A stretch of DNA of 64,000 nt from JALORV01 sp963754065 (GTDB lineage Bacteria; Pseudomonadota; Gammaproteobacteria; Burkholderiales; Burkholderiaceae_F): NCBI GenBank assembly GCA_963754065.1, contig CAVWFH010000028.1, positions 62,001 to 126,000 on the forward strand. The letters run 5' to 3'. Below the pieces are notes generated by a model that made no database searches, was not told the DNA's origin, and worked only from the letters and a program-made list of their open reading frames with translations. Positions 1-9,647 of this stretch are shown piece by piece. How positions within the stretch are numbered: position 1 is the stretch's first letter; the number at the start of each line of letters is the position of its first letter. Position numbers and translations under genes: made by a program.

Positions 1-3000
1 CTCCTCCGGAATGCTGGCCAATTGCACCGCTACCGCGAGGTTGTCCGACGCCAGGCGTGTCAGCAGTTCTTCCACCAGCGCTTCATAGTCGGCAATCAGC
101 GCACGTTCCGTTCGACGTTCCGTCGTGAAGCCGAAGATGTCGAGCACGGTGCCGCGCAGAAATTTCATGCGCGCGAGCACGGAGAACACCGGCATCACCC
201 ACGCGCCAAAGCGCATCTTCCGCATACGGCCGGTGTCGGGATCCGGCCGCGCCAGCATGGGCGGTGCGAGATAGAAGTTAAGGCGATAGTCACCTTCGAA
301 CTGGCTGGCGATGCGAGCCCGGAATGCCGGGTCGGAGTGCAGCCGCGCCACTTCGTACTCGTCCTTGTAGGCGAGCAGCTTGAAATAGTGACGCGCAACC
401 GCTTCGGCCAGCTGGGTCGACTGCAGCCGGTCGGACTCGACGCGCCGCACGCGCTCGATGAGATCGGCATAGCGCTTCGCGTAGGCGGCATTCTGGTAGC
501 CGGTCAGGAACTCGACGCGCCGCTCGACGATGTCCTCCAGCGTCGAGGCAAAGCGCTTGAGCTCGACCACGTTGCTGGCGGCATCGGGGAACGCGGCAAG
601 GCGGACGGCGTCGGCGTCATGAGCCGCACAGCGGCCCCACTCGAATGCCTTGCGATTCGACTCCACGGCCACGCCGTTGAGTTCGATCGCACGCAGCATC
701 GTCTCATGGGCCAGCGGAATCCAGCCCTTCTGCCAGGCGAATCCGAGCATGAACGGGTTGGTGTAGATCGCATCGCCCATCAGGGCCGTCGCGATGGCGC
801 TGGCATCAACGAACAGGCTGTCGGCCTCCGCGCCGACGGCGTCACGAACCTGCTGCGCGAGGTTGCCGCCGCCGAACTGCCAGTTGGGGTCACGCACGAA
901 ATCTGCGGTCGGCGATTCCGCCGTGTTCACGACAGCCCGTGTCTTGCCGTGCTGGATCTTCGACAGCGCCTCGTTGCTGGTGGTGACGATCAGGTCGCAG
1001 CCGATCAGGACATCGGCCTCGCCCATCGCGATGCGCGTTGCAAAGAGGTCCTCCGGCGTCGGCGTGATCTGCACATGCGAGAAAACCGCGCCGCCTTTCT
1101 GCGCAAGTCCGGCCATGTCCAGCACCGATACGCCGCGTCCCTCGAGATGGGCCGCCATGCCAAGCAGCTGGCCGATGGTCACGACGCCGGTTCCACCGAC
1201 GCCGGTCACCACGATGCCGTAGGCGCCGCGCGACCTCAAAGGAGGCAGCACCGGTTCCGGCACTTCAGGCAGCACGTCCGTGACCGAGGACTTGCCTTTT
1301 TTCAGCTTGCCGCCTTCCACCGTGACGAAGCTCGGGCAGAAGCCGTTCAGGCAGGAATAATCCTTGTTGCAGCTCGACTGGTTGATGGCGCGCTTGCGGC
1401 CGAACTCGGTCTCCAGCGGCTCGACCGAAAGGCAATTGGACTTGACGCTGCAGTCGCCGCAGCCTTCGCAAACCAGATCGTTGATCACGACGCGGCGCGC
1501 CGGGTCCGGAAACGCGATCTTCTCCGGCGTGTTCTTCTTTCGGCGTCGACGCTTTTCCGAGGCGCAGGTCTGGTCGTAGATCAGCACCGACACGCCGGGA
1601 TATTCGCGCAGTTCGCGCTGGATACGGTCGAGCTCGTCGCGGTGATGCACGGTGACGCCCGGCGCGAGCTTCCACGCATCGCCGGTGGCGCCGTGCGCAT
1701 TGACGGCGCTGTGGTCGAGTTCGCTGGTGGCGTCGTACTTGGTCGGTTCATCGGTGACGATGACGATCTTCTTCACGCCTTCCGCGTGCATCTGCTGCGT
1801 GATCTGCGGAGCGGTGATCTGCCCGTCCGTGGGCTGGCCGCCCGTCATCGCGACCGCGTCGTTGAAGAGGATCTTGTAGGTGACCGGAACGTTGGCCGCG
1901 ACGGCCGCACGCACGGCCAGCGAGCCCGAGTGGAAGTAGGTGCCGTCGCCGAGGTTGGCAAAGATGTGCTTCTCGTTCGTGAACGGCGCCTGGCCGATCC
2001 ACGGCACGCCTTCGCCGCCCATTTGCGTGTAGGTCGACGTGTTGCGGTCCATCCAGACGACCATGTAGTGGCAGCCGATGCCGGCCACCGCACGCGAGCC
2101 TTCCGGCAGATTGGTGGACGTGTTGTGCGGGCAGCCCGAGCAGAACCACGGCTTGCGCTCGGTGACGACGCGCGGCTTGGCCAGCGCCTTTTCCTTGGCC
2201 TCGATGATCGCGAGCCGTGCCTGCATGCGCGCGCGGATATCGGCCGGCAGTTCGAGTTTGCCGATGCGCGTAACGATCGCCTTCGAGACGATCGCCGGAG
2301 AAAATTCGTAGTGCGCCGGCAGGATCCAGTTGCCCTGCGGCACGGCCCATTCGCCGCCGTCCTTCTCGTCGAACTTGCCGATCACGCGCGGAATGCGCTT
2401 GCCGGTTCCGATCCACGAGAAGAGCTCCTCCTTAAGCTGGTACTCGACAAACTGGCGTTTCTCCTCGACCACGAGGATCTCCTCCAGTCCTTCGGCGAAG
2501 GCCCGAATCGCGGTCGCCTCGAGCGGCCACACCATGCCGCACTTGAAAAGCCGTATGCCAATGTCCTTGCAGGTCTGTTCGTCGAGTCCCAGGTCCGCCA
2601 GCGCCTGGCGCGTATCAAGGTAAGCCTTACCGCTGGCGACAATGCCGAAGCGCGCGTGCGGTGAATCGATCACCGTGCGGTTGAGCTTGTTCGCGCGGCA
2701 ATACGCCAGCGCCGCATACAGCTTGTAGTCGAGCAGGCGCGCTTCCATCTCGAGCGCCCCGTCCGGCCAGCGCACGTTGAGGCCGCCCGGTGGCATCGAG
2801 AAGTCGGCCGGCAACTGAATATCCACGCGCTCTGGGTCGACGATCACCGAGGCAGACGCCTCCACCACTTCGGTCACCGTCTTCATGCCGACCCAGACGC
2901 CGGCATAGCGGCTCATCGCGTAGCCGTGCAGCCCGAGATCCAGGTACTCCTGCACCGTGGCCGGAAACAGCACCGGCATCATGCAGGCCTTGAAAATGTG

Positions 3001-3510
3001 GTCGGACTGGTGCGGAAGGGTCGATGACTTGGCCCCGTGGTCGTCACCGGCCAGCGCGAGCACGCCGCCGTGTCGGCTGGTGCCCGCCGCATTCGCGTGC
3101 TTGAACACATCCCCGCATCGATCCACTCCGGGGCCCTTGCCGTACCACATGGCAAATACCCCGTCGTACTTCGCGCCCTCGAACATGTTGACCTGCTGCG
3201 TGCCCCAGACGCTGGTGGCCGCAAGATCTTCGTTCAGCCCCGGCTGGAACTTCACGTGATGCCGTTCGAGATGTTTCTTCGCCTTCCAAGCGGTCTGATC
3301 GACGCCGCCGAGTGGCGAGCCGCGGTAACCGCTGATGAATCCGGCGGTGTTCAGACCGGACAACTGGTCGCGCTGCCGCTGCAGCATCGCCAGACGGATC
3401 AGCGCCTGCGTGCCGCTCATGTAGGCGCGACCGCGGTCCAGTGTCCACTTGTCGTCGAGAGTGACCTCCGCCAGCGCGCGGCGGACGGCTTCGGGTAGGG
3501 GCGCGTTCAT
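1..3510 (-). CDS. indolepyruvate ferredoxin oxidoreductase, fused alpha/beta type (3' end outside window)
   Basis: The enzyme oxidatively decarboxylates aryl-pyruvates from aromatic amino acid transamination to aryl-acetyl-CoA, passing electrons to ferredoxin. The frame is open for 1170 codons and runs off the left edge; relatives are only slightly longer, so perhaps 30-40 residues are missing. Reading inward from the start there is the pyruvate-oxidoreductase-like N-terminal region, a thiamine-diphosphate region with a CSGCPHN motif near residue 457, two cysteine clusters for iron-sulfur binding near residues 680-725 (CEGCGDCS and SCNKDYSC), and a gamma-type domain with GVGGTGV near residue 767. 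The start ATG is at 3508-3510, preceded by AGGAG about 5 bases upstream. It is divergent from the M13 peptidase gene. Family assignment is firm; the exact 2-oxoacid is not. Confidence 0.93.
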   Translation of the reverse strand, partial: MNAPLPEAVRRALAEVTLDDKWTLDRGRAYMSGTQALIRLAMLQRQRDQLSGLNTAGFISGYRGSPLGGVDQTAWKAKKHLERHHVKFQPGLNEDLAATSVWGTQQVNMFEGAKYDGVFAMWYGKGPGVDRCGDVFKHANAAGTSRHGGVLALAGDDHGAKSSTLPHQSDHIFKACMMPVLFPATVQEYLDLGLHGYAMSRYAGVWVGMKTVTEVVEASASVIVDPERVDIQLPADFSMPPGGLNVRWPDGALEMEARLLDYKLYAALAYCRANKLNRTVIDSPHARFGIVASGKAYLDTRQALADLGLDEQTCKDIGIRLFKCGMVWPLEATAIRAFAEGLEEILVVEEKRQFVEYQLKEELFSWIGTGKRIPRVIGKFDEKDGGEWAVPQGNWILPAHYEFSPAIVSKAIVTRIGKLELPADIRARMQARLAIIEAKEKALAKPRVVTERKPWFCSGCPHNTSTNLPEGSRAVAGIGCHYMVVWMDRNTSTYTQMGGEGVPWIGQAPFTNEKHIFANLGDGTYFHSGSLAVRAAVAANVPVTYKILFNDAVAMTGGQPTDGQITAPQITQQMHAEGVKKIVIVTDEPTKYDATSELDHSAVNAHGATGDAWKLAPGVTVHHRDELDRIQRELREYPGVSVLIYDQTCASEKRRRRKKNTPEKIAFPDPARRVVINDLVCEGCGDCSVKSNCLSVEPLETEFGRKRAINQSSCNKDYSCLNGFCPSFVTVEGGKLKKGKSSVTDVLPEVPEPVLPPLRSRGAYGIVVTGVGGTGVVTIGQLLGMAAHLEGRGVSVLDMAGLAQKGGAVFSHVQITPTPEDLFATRIAMGEADVLIGCDLIVTTSNEALSKIQHGKTRAVVNTAESPTADFVRDPNWQFGGGNLAQQVRDAVGAEADSLFVDASAIATALMGDAIYTNPFMLGFAWQKGWIPLAHETMLRAIELNGVAVESNRKAFEWGRCAAHDADAVRLAAFPDAASNVVELKRFASTLEDIVERRVEFLTGYQNAAYAKRYADLIERVRRVESDRLQSTQLAEAVARHYFKLLAYKDEYEVARLHSDPAFRARIASQFEGDYRLNFYLAPPMLARPDPDTGRMRKMRFGAWVMPVFSVLARMKFLRGTVLDIFGFTTERRTERALIADYEALVEELLTRLASDNLAVAVQLASIPEE

Positions 3511-3756
3511 TCAAACTCCTGCCAAAAATCGTGTTCTTGGGAGCGCGGCAATCGGGAAGGGTGCCCCTATGCCGTGCGGCCGGAAGGCGCCTTTTGGGTA
3601 CCTTCGGCGGGTGTCCGCGGTGAGCGGGATTCAGAGTGGCGGTGAGAGTAGCACCGACCCCGCGGCTGCTCAATCGTGCATCGCGGTGGCGCGTCGGGTC
3701 TCGGCCGTGGCCTTGTGCGATGTATGCTGCCCGCCGATTTTGCGACGGGGTAACCC

Positions 3757-5772
3757 ATGCTTCGAACATTGCCAATCATCGCGGCCCTCATATCCACGAC
3801 GGCCGCAGCGGCATCCATGCTCGACATCAAGGGGCTCGGCGAGCCGGTCGAGGCGTGCACGGACTTCGACGAGTATGTCAACGGCCTGTGGAGGAAGACA
3901 ACGCCGATTCCGCCGGACCGGGCGCGCGTCGGCAGTTTCGACACGCTGCGCGATGAAAGCCGGATGATCGTCGAGCAGGCGCTGACCGATGCCGCACGCG
4001 ATCCGGCGACGCTGGACACCCCGGGCAAGCGGCTCGCCACGCGGTTCTATGTCAGTGGCATGGACGTGGCCGCAGTCGAGTCGCGCGGTCTCGAATCGCT
4101 GAAGCCGCTGCTGCAGCAGATCGATGCGCTCAACGACCGCGCACAGTTGCCCGCGTTGCTGGCGCGACTGGCGCGCGTCGGCATTGATGCGCCGCTGCGT
4201 GTCGGCGTCATGCCGGATGCGAAGGACAAGCGGCGCTACATCGTCCAGATCGACCAGGGCGGCCTCGGCTTGCCCGATCGCGACGACTACTTCCGCGACG
4301 ACACGCGCACCCTGGAGCTGCGCAAGGCCTACGACGCCTACCGCGTCCGACTGGGCCAGCTGGCTCGCGTCCCGGACGCATCCGCGGCGTCGACGGGCAG
4401 CTTCGCCTTGCAGAAGCAGCTTGCGGCGGCGTCCCAGACGCGCATCGAACGGCGTGATCCGAACGCGCTGTATCAGCTGAACACGTTGGAGTCGATCGCA
4501 CAGCGCGCGCCGGGCCTCGACTGGACGGCGTTCTTTGTTGCGCTGGGCGTGCCGGCGCCGGGCGAGTTCAACGTCGCGTCGCCGAAGTTCGTCGCCGAGT
4601 TGGCCGGCGCCGCGGCCGAGGCGCCGTTGTCAAGCTGGCGTGCCTACCTGCGCGAGCGTCTGCTGGACGAGCTTGCGCCGCTGCTGCCAGCAGACTTCGT
4701 CGAAGCACGCTTCGCTTACCGCGGCCAGGCGATCCAGGGCCTGCAGAAGAACGTGGCGCGCACTGAACAGGTGATCCGTGTGATGACCGGCCCGTTCGGC
4801 TCCGAGCCGCTGGCCGAAGGGCTTGGCCAGCTTTACGTTGCACGGGCTTTCACGCCCGAGGCGAAGACGCGCGCGGTGCAGATGATCGGCGACATCAAGG
4901 CAGCGATGCGCGCTCGCATCGAAAAGCTCGAATGGATGAGCGCGCCGACCAAGGAGAGCGCGCTGAAGAAACTCAATGCGATGGCGCTGAAGATCGGCTA
5001 TCCCGATAAGTGGAAAACCTACGCCGGCCTGGTGATCGAGCCGGATGACTTCGCAGGCAACTGGCTGCGCGCCCGCGCCTGGACCTTCAACGACCGGGTG
5101 GCGGATCTCGGCAAGCCGGTCGATCGCACGCGCTGGTTCGCTTCGCCGCATCTCGTCAACGCCTTTGCCGGCGGCTTGAACGAAATCGTCTTTCCGGCCG
5201 CGATACTGCAGCCGCCATTTTTCTATCCGAAGGCGGATGCTGCAGTGAACTACGGCGGCATCGGCGCCGTCATCGGCCACGAGATCACCCACCATTTTGA
5301 CGATCGCGGGCGGCAGTTCGACAGCGTCGGCAATCTCGCGGACTGGTGGTCCACTGAGGATGCCGCCGCGTACAAGGCGCGCGCCGCGCGCCTGGCAGAG
5401 CAGTTTTCCGGCTACACGCCGGTGGCGGGGCAGCCGATCAACGGGCTGCAGACACTGGGCGAGAACATCTCCGACCTCGGCGGCGTGAAGATCGCCTACG
5501 ATGGATTGCAGATCGCGCTCGCGCGTCAGCCGACCGGCCCAATCGACGGGCTGACGCAGAACCAGCGATTCTTCATCTCGTACGCGACGATCTGGCGCAC
5601 GCAATATCGGACCGAAGCGCTGCTGGATCAGCTGCGCACCGGCCAGCACTCGCCGGGGCGTTATCGGGTGCTGGGGCCGCTTGCCAACGTCTCGGCGTTC
5701 GCGGCGGCGTTCAACTGCCCCAAGGACGCACCGATGATGCGGAGCGCGATCGATCAGATCTCGATCTGGTGA
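3757..5772 (+). CDS. M13 family (neprilysin/PepO-like) zinc metallopeptidase
   Basis: A 671-residue exported zinc endopeptidase of the neprilysin/PepO family, which trims oligopeptides outside the cytoplasm. The N-terminus is a hydrophobic signal sequence ending in an Ala-rich stretch near residue 20. The zinc site is HEITH at residues 508-512 (ligands H508 and H512, catalytic E509). The third ligand is E569 in the motif ENISD (569-573), which also supplies the family Asp at 573. The substrate-binding segment before it (NAFAGGLNEIVFPA) matches the family. The chain ends in Trp as is usual for M13 enzymes, and the length is normal. The stop directly abuts the stop of the convergent membrane-protein gene. 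Confidence 0.94.
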   Translation: MLRTLPIIAALISTTAAAASMLDIKGLGEPVEACTDFDEYVNGLWRKTTPIPPDRARVGSFDTLRDESRMIVEQALTDAARDPATLDTPGKRLATRFYVSGMDVAAVESRGLESLKPLLQQIDALNDRAQLPALLARLARVGIDAPLRVGVMPDAKDKRRYIVQIDQGGLGLPDRDDYFRDDTRTLELRKAYDAYRVRLGQLARVPDASAASTGSFALQKQLAAASQTRIERRDPNALYQLNTLESIAQRAPGLDWTAFFVALGVPAPGEFNVASPKFVAELAGAAAEAPLSSWRAYLRERLLDELAPLLPADFVEARFAYRGQAIQGLQKNVARTEQVIRVMTGPFGSEPLAEGLGQLYVARAFTPEAKTRAVQMIGDIKAAMRARIEKLEWMSAPTKESALKKLNAMALKIGYPDKWKTYAGLVIEPDDFAGNWLRARAWTFNDRVADLGKPVDRTRWFASPHLVNAFAGGLNEIVFPAAILQPPFFYPKADAAVNYGGIGAVIGHEITHHFDDRGRQFDSVGNLADWWSTEDAAAYKARAARLAEQFSGYTPVAGQPINGLQTLGENISDLGGVKIAYDGLQIALARQPTGPIDGLTQNQRFFISYATIWRTQYRTEALLDQLRTGQHSPGRYRVLGPLANVSAFAAAFNCPKDAPMMRSAIDQISIW

Positions 5773-6183
5773 TCAGGCCGGCATCGGCTGCCGGTCCTTG
5801 AGCCGCAGCCAGCCGCGGGCGATGCGGTAGATCGCCCAGATGCCAAGCGCGAAGAAACCGACGATCCAGATCGCGAAGCCGACCAGGACGACGGCGAAGA
5901 CCGCGCCGATGACGCCGACGATCACGGCCCACAGCAGCGCCCACCAGAACGTGCGAATCTGCCAGGAGAAATGCGACTCGAGCCACGTACCGCGAACCTC
6001 GCCGCGCTTCACGTAGTTAATGATCACCGCGATGATCGACGGCCAGCCGAACAGGAACGTGCCGATCACGGTCGCCGTGCCGAAAGCGCCGATGACCAGT
6101 CCAAGCGTGTGCAGCGCATAGACGATGTGCGTGGTGGTGACCAGCGATTCATTGGGCGAGTTCAGCGGTGCGGGCGTGCTCAT
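5773..6183 (-). CDS. small membrane protein, DUF4870/COG3671-like
   Basis: About 136 residues with three hydrophobic segments and a conserved-looking middle (VIINYVKR followed by GTWLESHFSWQIRTFW). This pattern is typical of the DUF4870/COG3671 group of small inner-membrane proteins, which have no assigned function. The frame is open to 6231, but I prefer the internal ATG at 6181-6183 (start MSTPAP), because the upstream extension is charged and unlike the family. It converges on the M13 peptidase gene with no gap. Nothing in the sequence shows its role. Confidence 0.75.
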   Translation of the reverse strand: MSTPAPLNSPNESLVTTTHIVYALHTLGLVIGAFGTATVIGTFLFGWPSIIAVIINYVKRGEVRGTWLESHFSWQIRTFWWALLWAVIVGVIGAVFAVVLVGFAIWIVGFFALGIWAIYRIARGWLRLKDRQPMPA

Positions 6184-6247
6184 CGGTGGCTCCGTAAGAC
6201 CAGCGGAGCGCGGAGCATAACGCCCGGCCACGGCATCGTTCCGCCGC

Positions 6248-7624
6248 TCAGGCCATGAAGCCGAGGTCGGACGTGGGGAAGTTCACGATGTTCGGCAGAA
6301 TCAGCGGGATGTCGGTGGCGGCCACACCCATCCAGCGCGCCAGCGTCGCCGCGTACTGTTCGACTGACGTGGTGGGAATCAACCGGCCGTTGCCGGCGTC
6401 GGTAGGTCCATTCAACGTCAGGTCGGGATAGCTGCCGACAACCTGCTTGCCCTTGACGGCGCCGCCGACAACGAAGTGGTGACCGCCCCAGCCGTGGTCG
6501 GTGCCGTCGCCGTTCACGGTCAGCGTGCGACCGAAGTCCGACGCGGTGAAAAGTGTCACCTTCTGGGTCGCGTTCAGTTCAATCATGGCTTTCTGGAAGG
6601 CGTCGACCGCGCCTGCGAGCTGCGTTAGCAGCGCCGGATGCGTCGCGTCCTGGCCCGAGTGCGTATCGAAACCTCCGAGCGAGACCATGAAGACCTGCCG
6701 CTTTGCGCCAAGCTCAGCGCTGACGCTGACGATCTTCGCCACCATCGCCAGCTGAGTCGCGAGCGAACTGTTCGCCGGAAAGGGCGTCGCCAGCGTGGGG
6801 GCCATGGCCAGAGCGGCGGCGAGCGCGGTGTTCGAATCGATTGACCGCTGGTTCACGTTGCGCAGTTCACTCTCGATGAGATGCGTGCGCGAACGCGTCA
6901 GCGTGGCCTGCAGCGCCGCGGCGCCGGTGACCGATCCATAGAGCGACCCGGCGTTCAACGCACCGAAGGGGATCGATCCCTGCACCGGGTCGATCTGGAA
7001 GGGCTGCACTGTTTGGCCCGAAAGGAACACCGCGCTGCCGGACAGCGAGTTGCAGGTGAAAATGGAGTTTGTGTTCTGGCTGGCGAGCAGGTCGCCGATG
7101 CGCCCACCCCAGCCGAACTTCGCGCCTTCCGGCACCGACGCCTGCCAAACCGACTGTTGGTCATTGTGCGAGAAGAGCTTCGGCGGCAGAGGCACCGACT
7201 TGCTGTTGAAGCTGGTGCGGTCCGTCGGCACGACCAGCGGGCCGACGTTGGCAACCACTGCGCACTGTCCTGCGTCGAAAAGCGTCGCAAGTGGTGTCAG
7301 TTCGGCCGGCAAGGCGACCTGCCTGCCGCCGGGCAGCGGGCTGGTCGGAGCAAGCGGCGTGAGCTGTGCCTGTGTCCACGCGAGCGGGCCGCGCACGCCG
7401 GCATAGGTGGCATAGCCGGACGCGTCATACGGGACGACGGTGTTGTGCGCGTCGTTGGCGCCATACAGGAAGACGCAGACCAGCGCCTTGTAGTCGGCAG
7501 CCGTCGATGCGGATGCGGCGCCGATCGATGCCAGGTTCAGCGCAAATGGCGCGGCGGTGCCGGCGAGCGAAAGGGCGGAAGCGTGGCGCAAGAAGGCGCG
7601 GCGGGAGGCATTCAGGGTCGTCAT
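6248..7624 (-). CDS. DUF1501 family Tat-exported protein
   Basis: A 458-residue protein with a twin-arginine signal (SRRAFLRHAS at residues 8-17, then a hydrophobic stretch ending near residue 41). The body matches the DUF1501 family, a group related to the alkaline phosphatase/sulfatase fold; the motifs include VCVFLYGANDAHNTVVPYD near residue 49 and GGFDTHSGQ and DFGRT further on. The molecular function is unknown. AGGAG lies 8 bases before the start, and the stop of the upstream DUF1800 gene is only 10 bases away, so the two are almost certainly co-transcribed. The Tat signal implies folding, probably with a metal, before export. Confidence 0.9.
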   Translation of the reverse strand: MTTLNASRRAFLRHASALSLAGTAAPFALNLASIGAASASTAADYKALVCVFLYGANDAHNTVVPYDASGYATYAGVRGPLAWTQAQLTPLAPTSPLPGGRQVALPAELTPLATLFDAGQCAVVANVGPLVVPTDRTSFNSKSVPLPPKLFSHNDQQSVWQASVPEGAKFGWGGRIGDLLASQNTNSIFTCNSLSGSAVFLSGQTVQPFQIDPVQGSIPFGALNAGSLYGSVTGAAALQATLTRSRTHLIESELRNVNQRSIDSNTALAAALAMAPTLATPFPANSSLATQLAMVAKIVSVSAELGAKRQVFMVSLGGFDTHSGQDATHPALLTQLAGAVDAFQKAMIELNATQKVTLFTASDFGRTLTVNGDGTDHGWGGHHFVVGGAVKGKQVVGSYPDLTLNGPTDAGNGRLIPTTSVEQYAATLARWMGVAATDIPLILPNIVNFPTSDLGFMA

Positions 7625-7634
7625 CGCTCGTCTC

Positions 7635-9362
7635 CTACTTCTGCACCAGGTAATCGGGGGAGGCCATCGTCAGCAGCACCGCGGTGTAGACGCGATTGGC
7701 GCGCCCGTTGGGTGACGTCACGGCAATCGCGTTGACGGCGTCGCGAATCTCCTGCCGCTGCTGCGTTCCCATCGTGCCGGCCATCAGGCAGCGGTTGACG
7801 CGGTCGATCAGCGCGTCGGCGTTGTCGGCCACAGCGAGCTCGCCGGCATAGGAGGCGCGCACTTCGCGGCTGACGCCGACCCCGCTGCTGATCGCGGCCT
7901 GCATGAAGTTGGTGTATCCGGCGACGGAGGTCTCGCCGGTGATCTGGAATTCGGGTGCGACGAGGCCGGCGGCGGCGATCGCCGTGTTGGCCGGCACATA
8001 GCCAGGCCGGAAGAAGTTGAAGACCGACGGCGCGCGCAGTGGCTGCTGGCCAAGAGACGTCGCCGGACTGTCGAGATTGCGAATCTGCCAGTTGCCAGAG
8101 GCCGAGGTCGCGCCGAAGCAGCGCGCCCATTGAGAAAGGCGCAACACGGGCTCGCGCAGCTTGCCGAATTGAGGGTTCGTCAGTCCCGCCGCATTGCGCG
8201 CCTCGTCGTCGAGCAGGATCGCACGCACGATCGCCTTCATGTCGCCGCGCACGCCGGCACTGTTGTTGGCGCAGGCGGCCGACACGCGGCCGATGTAGCC
8301 GGATGTCGGATTGCTCGTCACCAGGCGCTGGATCAGCTGCCTGCCGATGAATGGACACAGGTTCGGATGATTGAACAGCGTATCGAGCGCGACCGTCAGG
8401 CTCGCCTGCGCCGACGTGCCGCCTGGGATCGTCACATTGAGGAAGGTCTTCTCACCGGTCTCGTGAAACTGCGGATACGGTTGCGTCGGCCGCAGGATGC
8501 GATCGGCATAGGCGGTGCCGCCGCCGTTGAAGCTGGCATTCGAGGTGTCCTGCGCGGCCCAGCTCCAGCCGGTGAAGACGCGCGCGAGACCGGTGATGTC
8601 GGCGTTGGTGTAGGTCTCGACCGGCTGGCCGTTGACGAGCTTCGGCGCACCGTCGAGGTTGATCTCGGTGAGTCCGATGGAGAAGAGCTGCATCACCTCG
8701 CGCGCGAAATTCTCGTCGGGAACGCGCCCGGTGACCGGGTCGGCCTTCTGGTTGCGCAGGTGTGAGAGGTAGATGCCCATCATCGGGCTGGTCGCAACGG
8801 CTTCGAGCAGCGTGCGGTAGTTGCCGAACGCATGCTCGCCGAGTAGGTCGACGTAATTGGCGAGTCCGTCGGAGGCCGTGGCGATGGTGCCGCTCTCGGC
8901 GGAGATGACGAGGATTTCCGATAACGCGAACTTCACGCGCTGGCGCAACTGGTCGGGCGCGGGAATCGCCTGCTGCCAGAACGAGTCCTGCATGAAGGCG
9001 AAGTTGCCGCCGAACAGCAGCAGGCTGTAATTGGCCTGCACATAGGGCAGGTGTTTGGTCGCGGCGATTGAGAACTGCTCGTCGATCCAACCGCTGTAAC
9101 CAAGCGTCTGCACGCGTGCGATATCGGTCTCGCTGGGACCGAAGCTCGATTGCATCAGGAAGCGCGCCGCTTCATCGGAGCTGGGCGGCGGCATCGGCGC
9201 GGGACTCGGTCCCGGACTTGGAGCCGGGGCAGGGACGGGGACCGGCGCAGGTCCGGAGGACGATCCGCCGCCACCGCAAGCGGCGCCGAGTCCGATGGCA
9301 CAGGCCAGCAGCGTCGTGCGGGCGGTGCGCGTTGCGATAAATGGCAACTTCGTGGATGGCAT
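7635..9362 (-). CDS. DUF1800 family lipoprotein
   Basis: A 575-residue protein with a lipoprotein signal (GLGAAC lipobox near residue 29), a Gly/Ser/Pro-rich spacer of about 35 residues, and then the DUF1800 domain beginning at AARFLMQSSFGPSETDIARV. The domain includes FAREVMQLFSIGLTEIN and a later RLSQWARCF segment. The family function is unknown. The start ATG at 9360-9362 has the strong ribosome binding site GAGGGGAG 7 bases upstream. It is the first gene of a two-gene operon with the DUF1501 gene; this pairing recurs widely in Proteobacteria and Planctomycetes. The lipid anchor plus flexible spacer suggests a surface or periplasmic anchored partner of the Tat-exported DUF1501 protein (inference). 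Confidence 0.9.
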   Translation of the reverse strand: MPSTKLPFIATRTARTTLLACAIGLGAACGGGGSSSGPAPVPVPAPAPSPGPSPAPMPPPSSDEAARFLMQSSFGPSETDIARVQTLGYSGWIDEQFSIAATKHLPYVQANYSLLLFGGNFAFMQDSFWQQAIPAPDQLRQRVKFALSEILVISAESGTIATASDGLANYVDLLGEHAFGNYRTLLEAVATSPMMGIYLSHLRNQKADPVTGRVPDENFAREVMQLFSIGLTEINLDGAPKLVNGQPVETYTNADITGLARVFTGWSWAAQDTSNASFNGGGTAYADRILRPTQPYPQFHETGEKTFLNVTIPGGTSAQASLTVALDTLFNHPNLCPFIGRQLIQRLVTSNPTSGYIGRVSAACANNSAGVRGDMKAIVRAILLDDEARNAAGLTNPQFGKLREPVLRLSQWARCFGATSASGNWQIRNLDSPATSLGQQPLRAPSVFNFFRPGYVPANTAIAAAGLVAPEFQITGETSVAGYTNFMQAAISSGVGVSREVRASYAGELAVADNADALIDRVNRCLMAGTMGTQQRQEIRDAVNAIAVTSPNGRANRVYTAVLLTMASPDYLVQK

Positions 9363-9647
9363 CGTCGACTCCCCTCGTAGCGATGCCCGGCATCTGAACG
9401 CCGAATCGGCGACGACCCTAGCAACTTTACAAACTGAAACGCCGAGTAACGGTGCGGCCAGCCTTTCGTCGGCACCGACAGCACGTGAGCGGGACAGGCG
9501 TGACGTATCGCGCCTTTCATCGGCCGCGGGGGCGTGCGGTCACTGCACGCTCAACTCGTCCTTAGGAATGCCGAAATCGCGGGGTTGCCAGGGATCGCAC
9601 CGCACACGGACCTTCGGTATCGTTGCGGGTCCTCCGAAAGTGCACCG

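Noticed and set aside
22..2664. 880-codon open frame on the plus strand
   Set aside because: It is antisense to the indolepyruvate oxidoreductase, has no family-like sequence and is rich in Arg/His/Ala as GC-rich shadows are.
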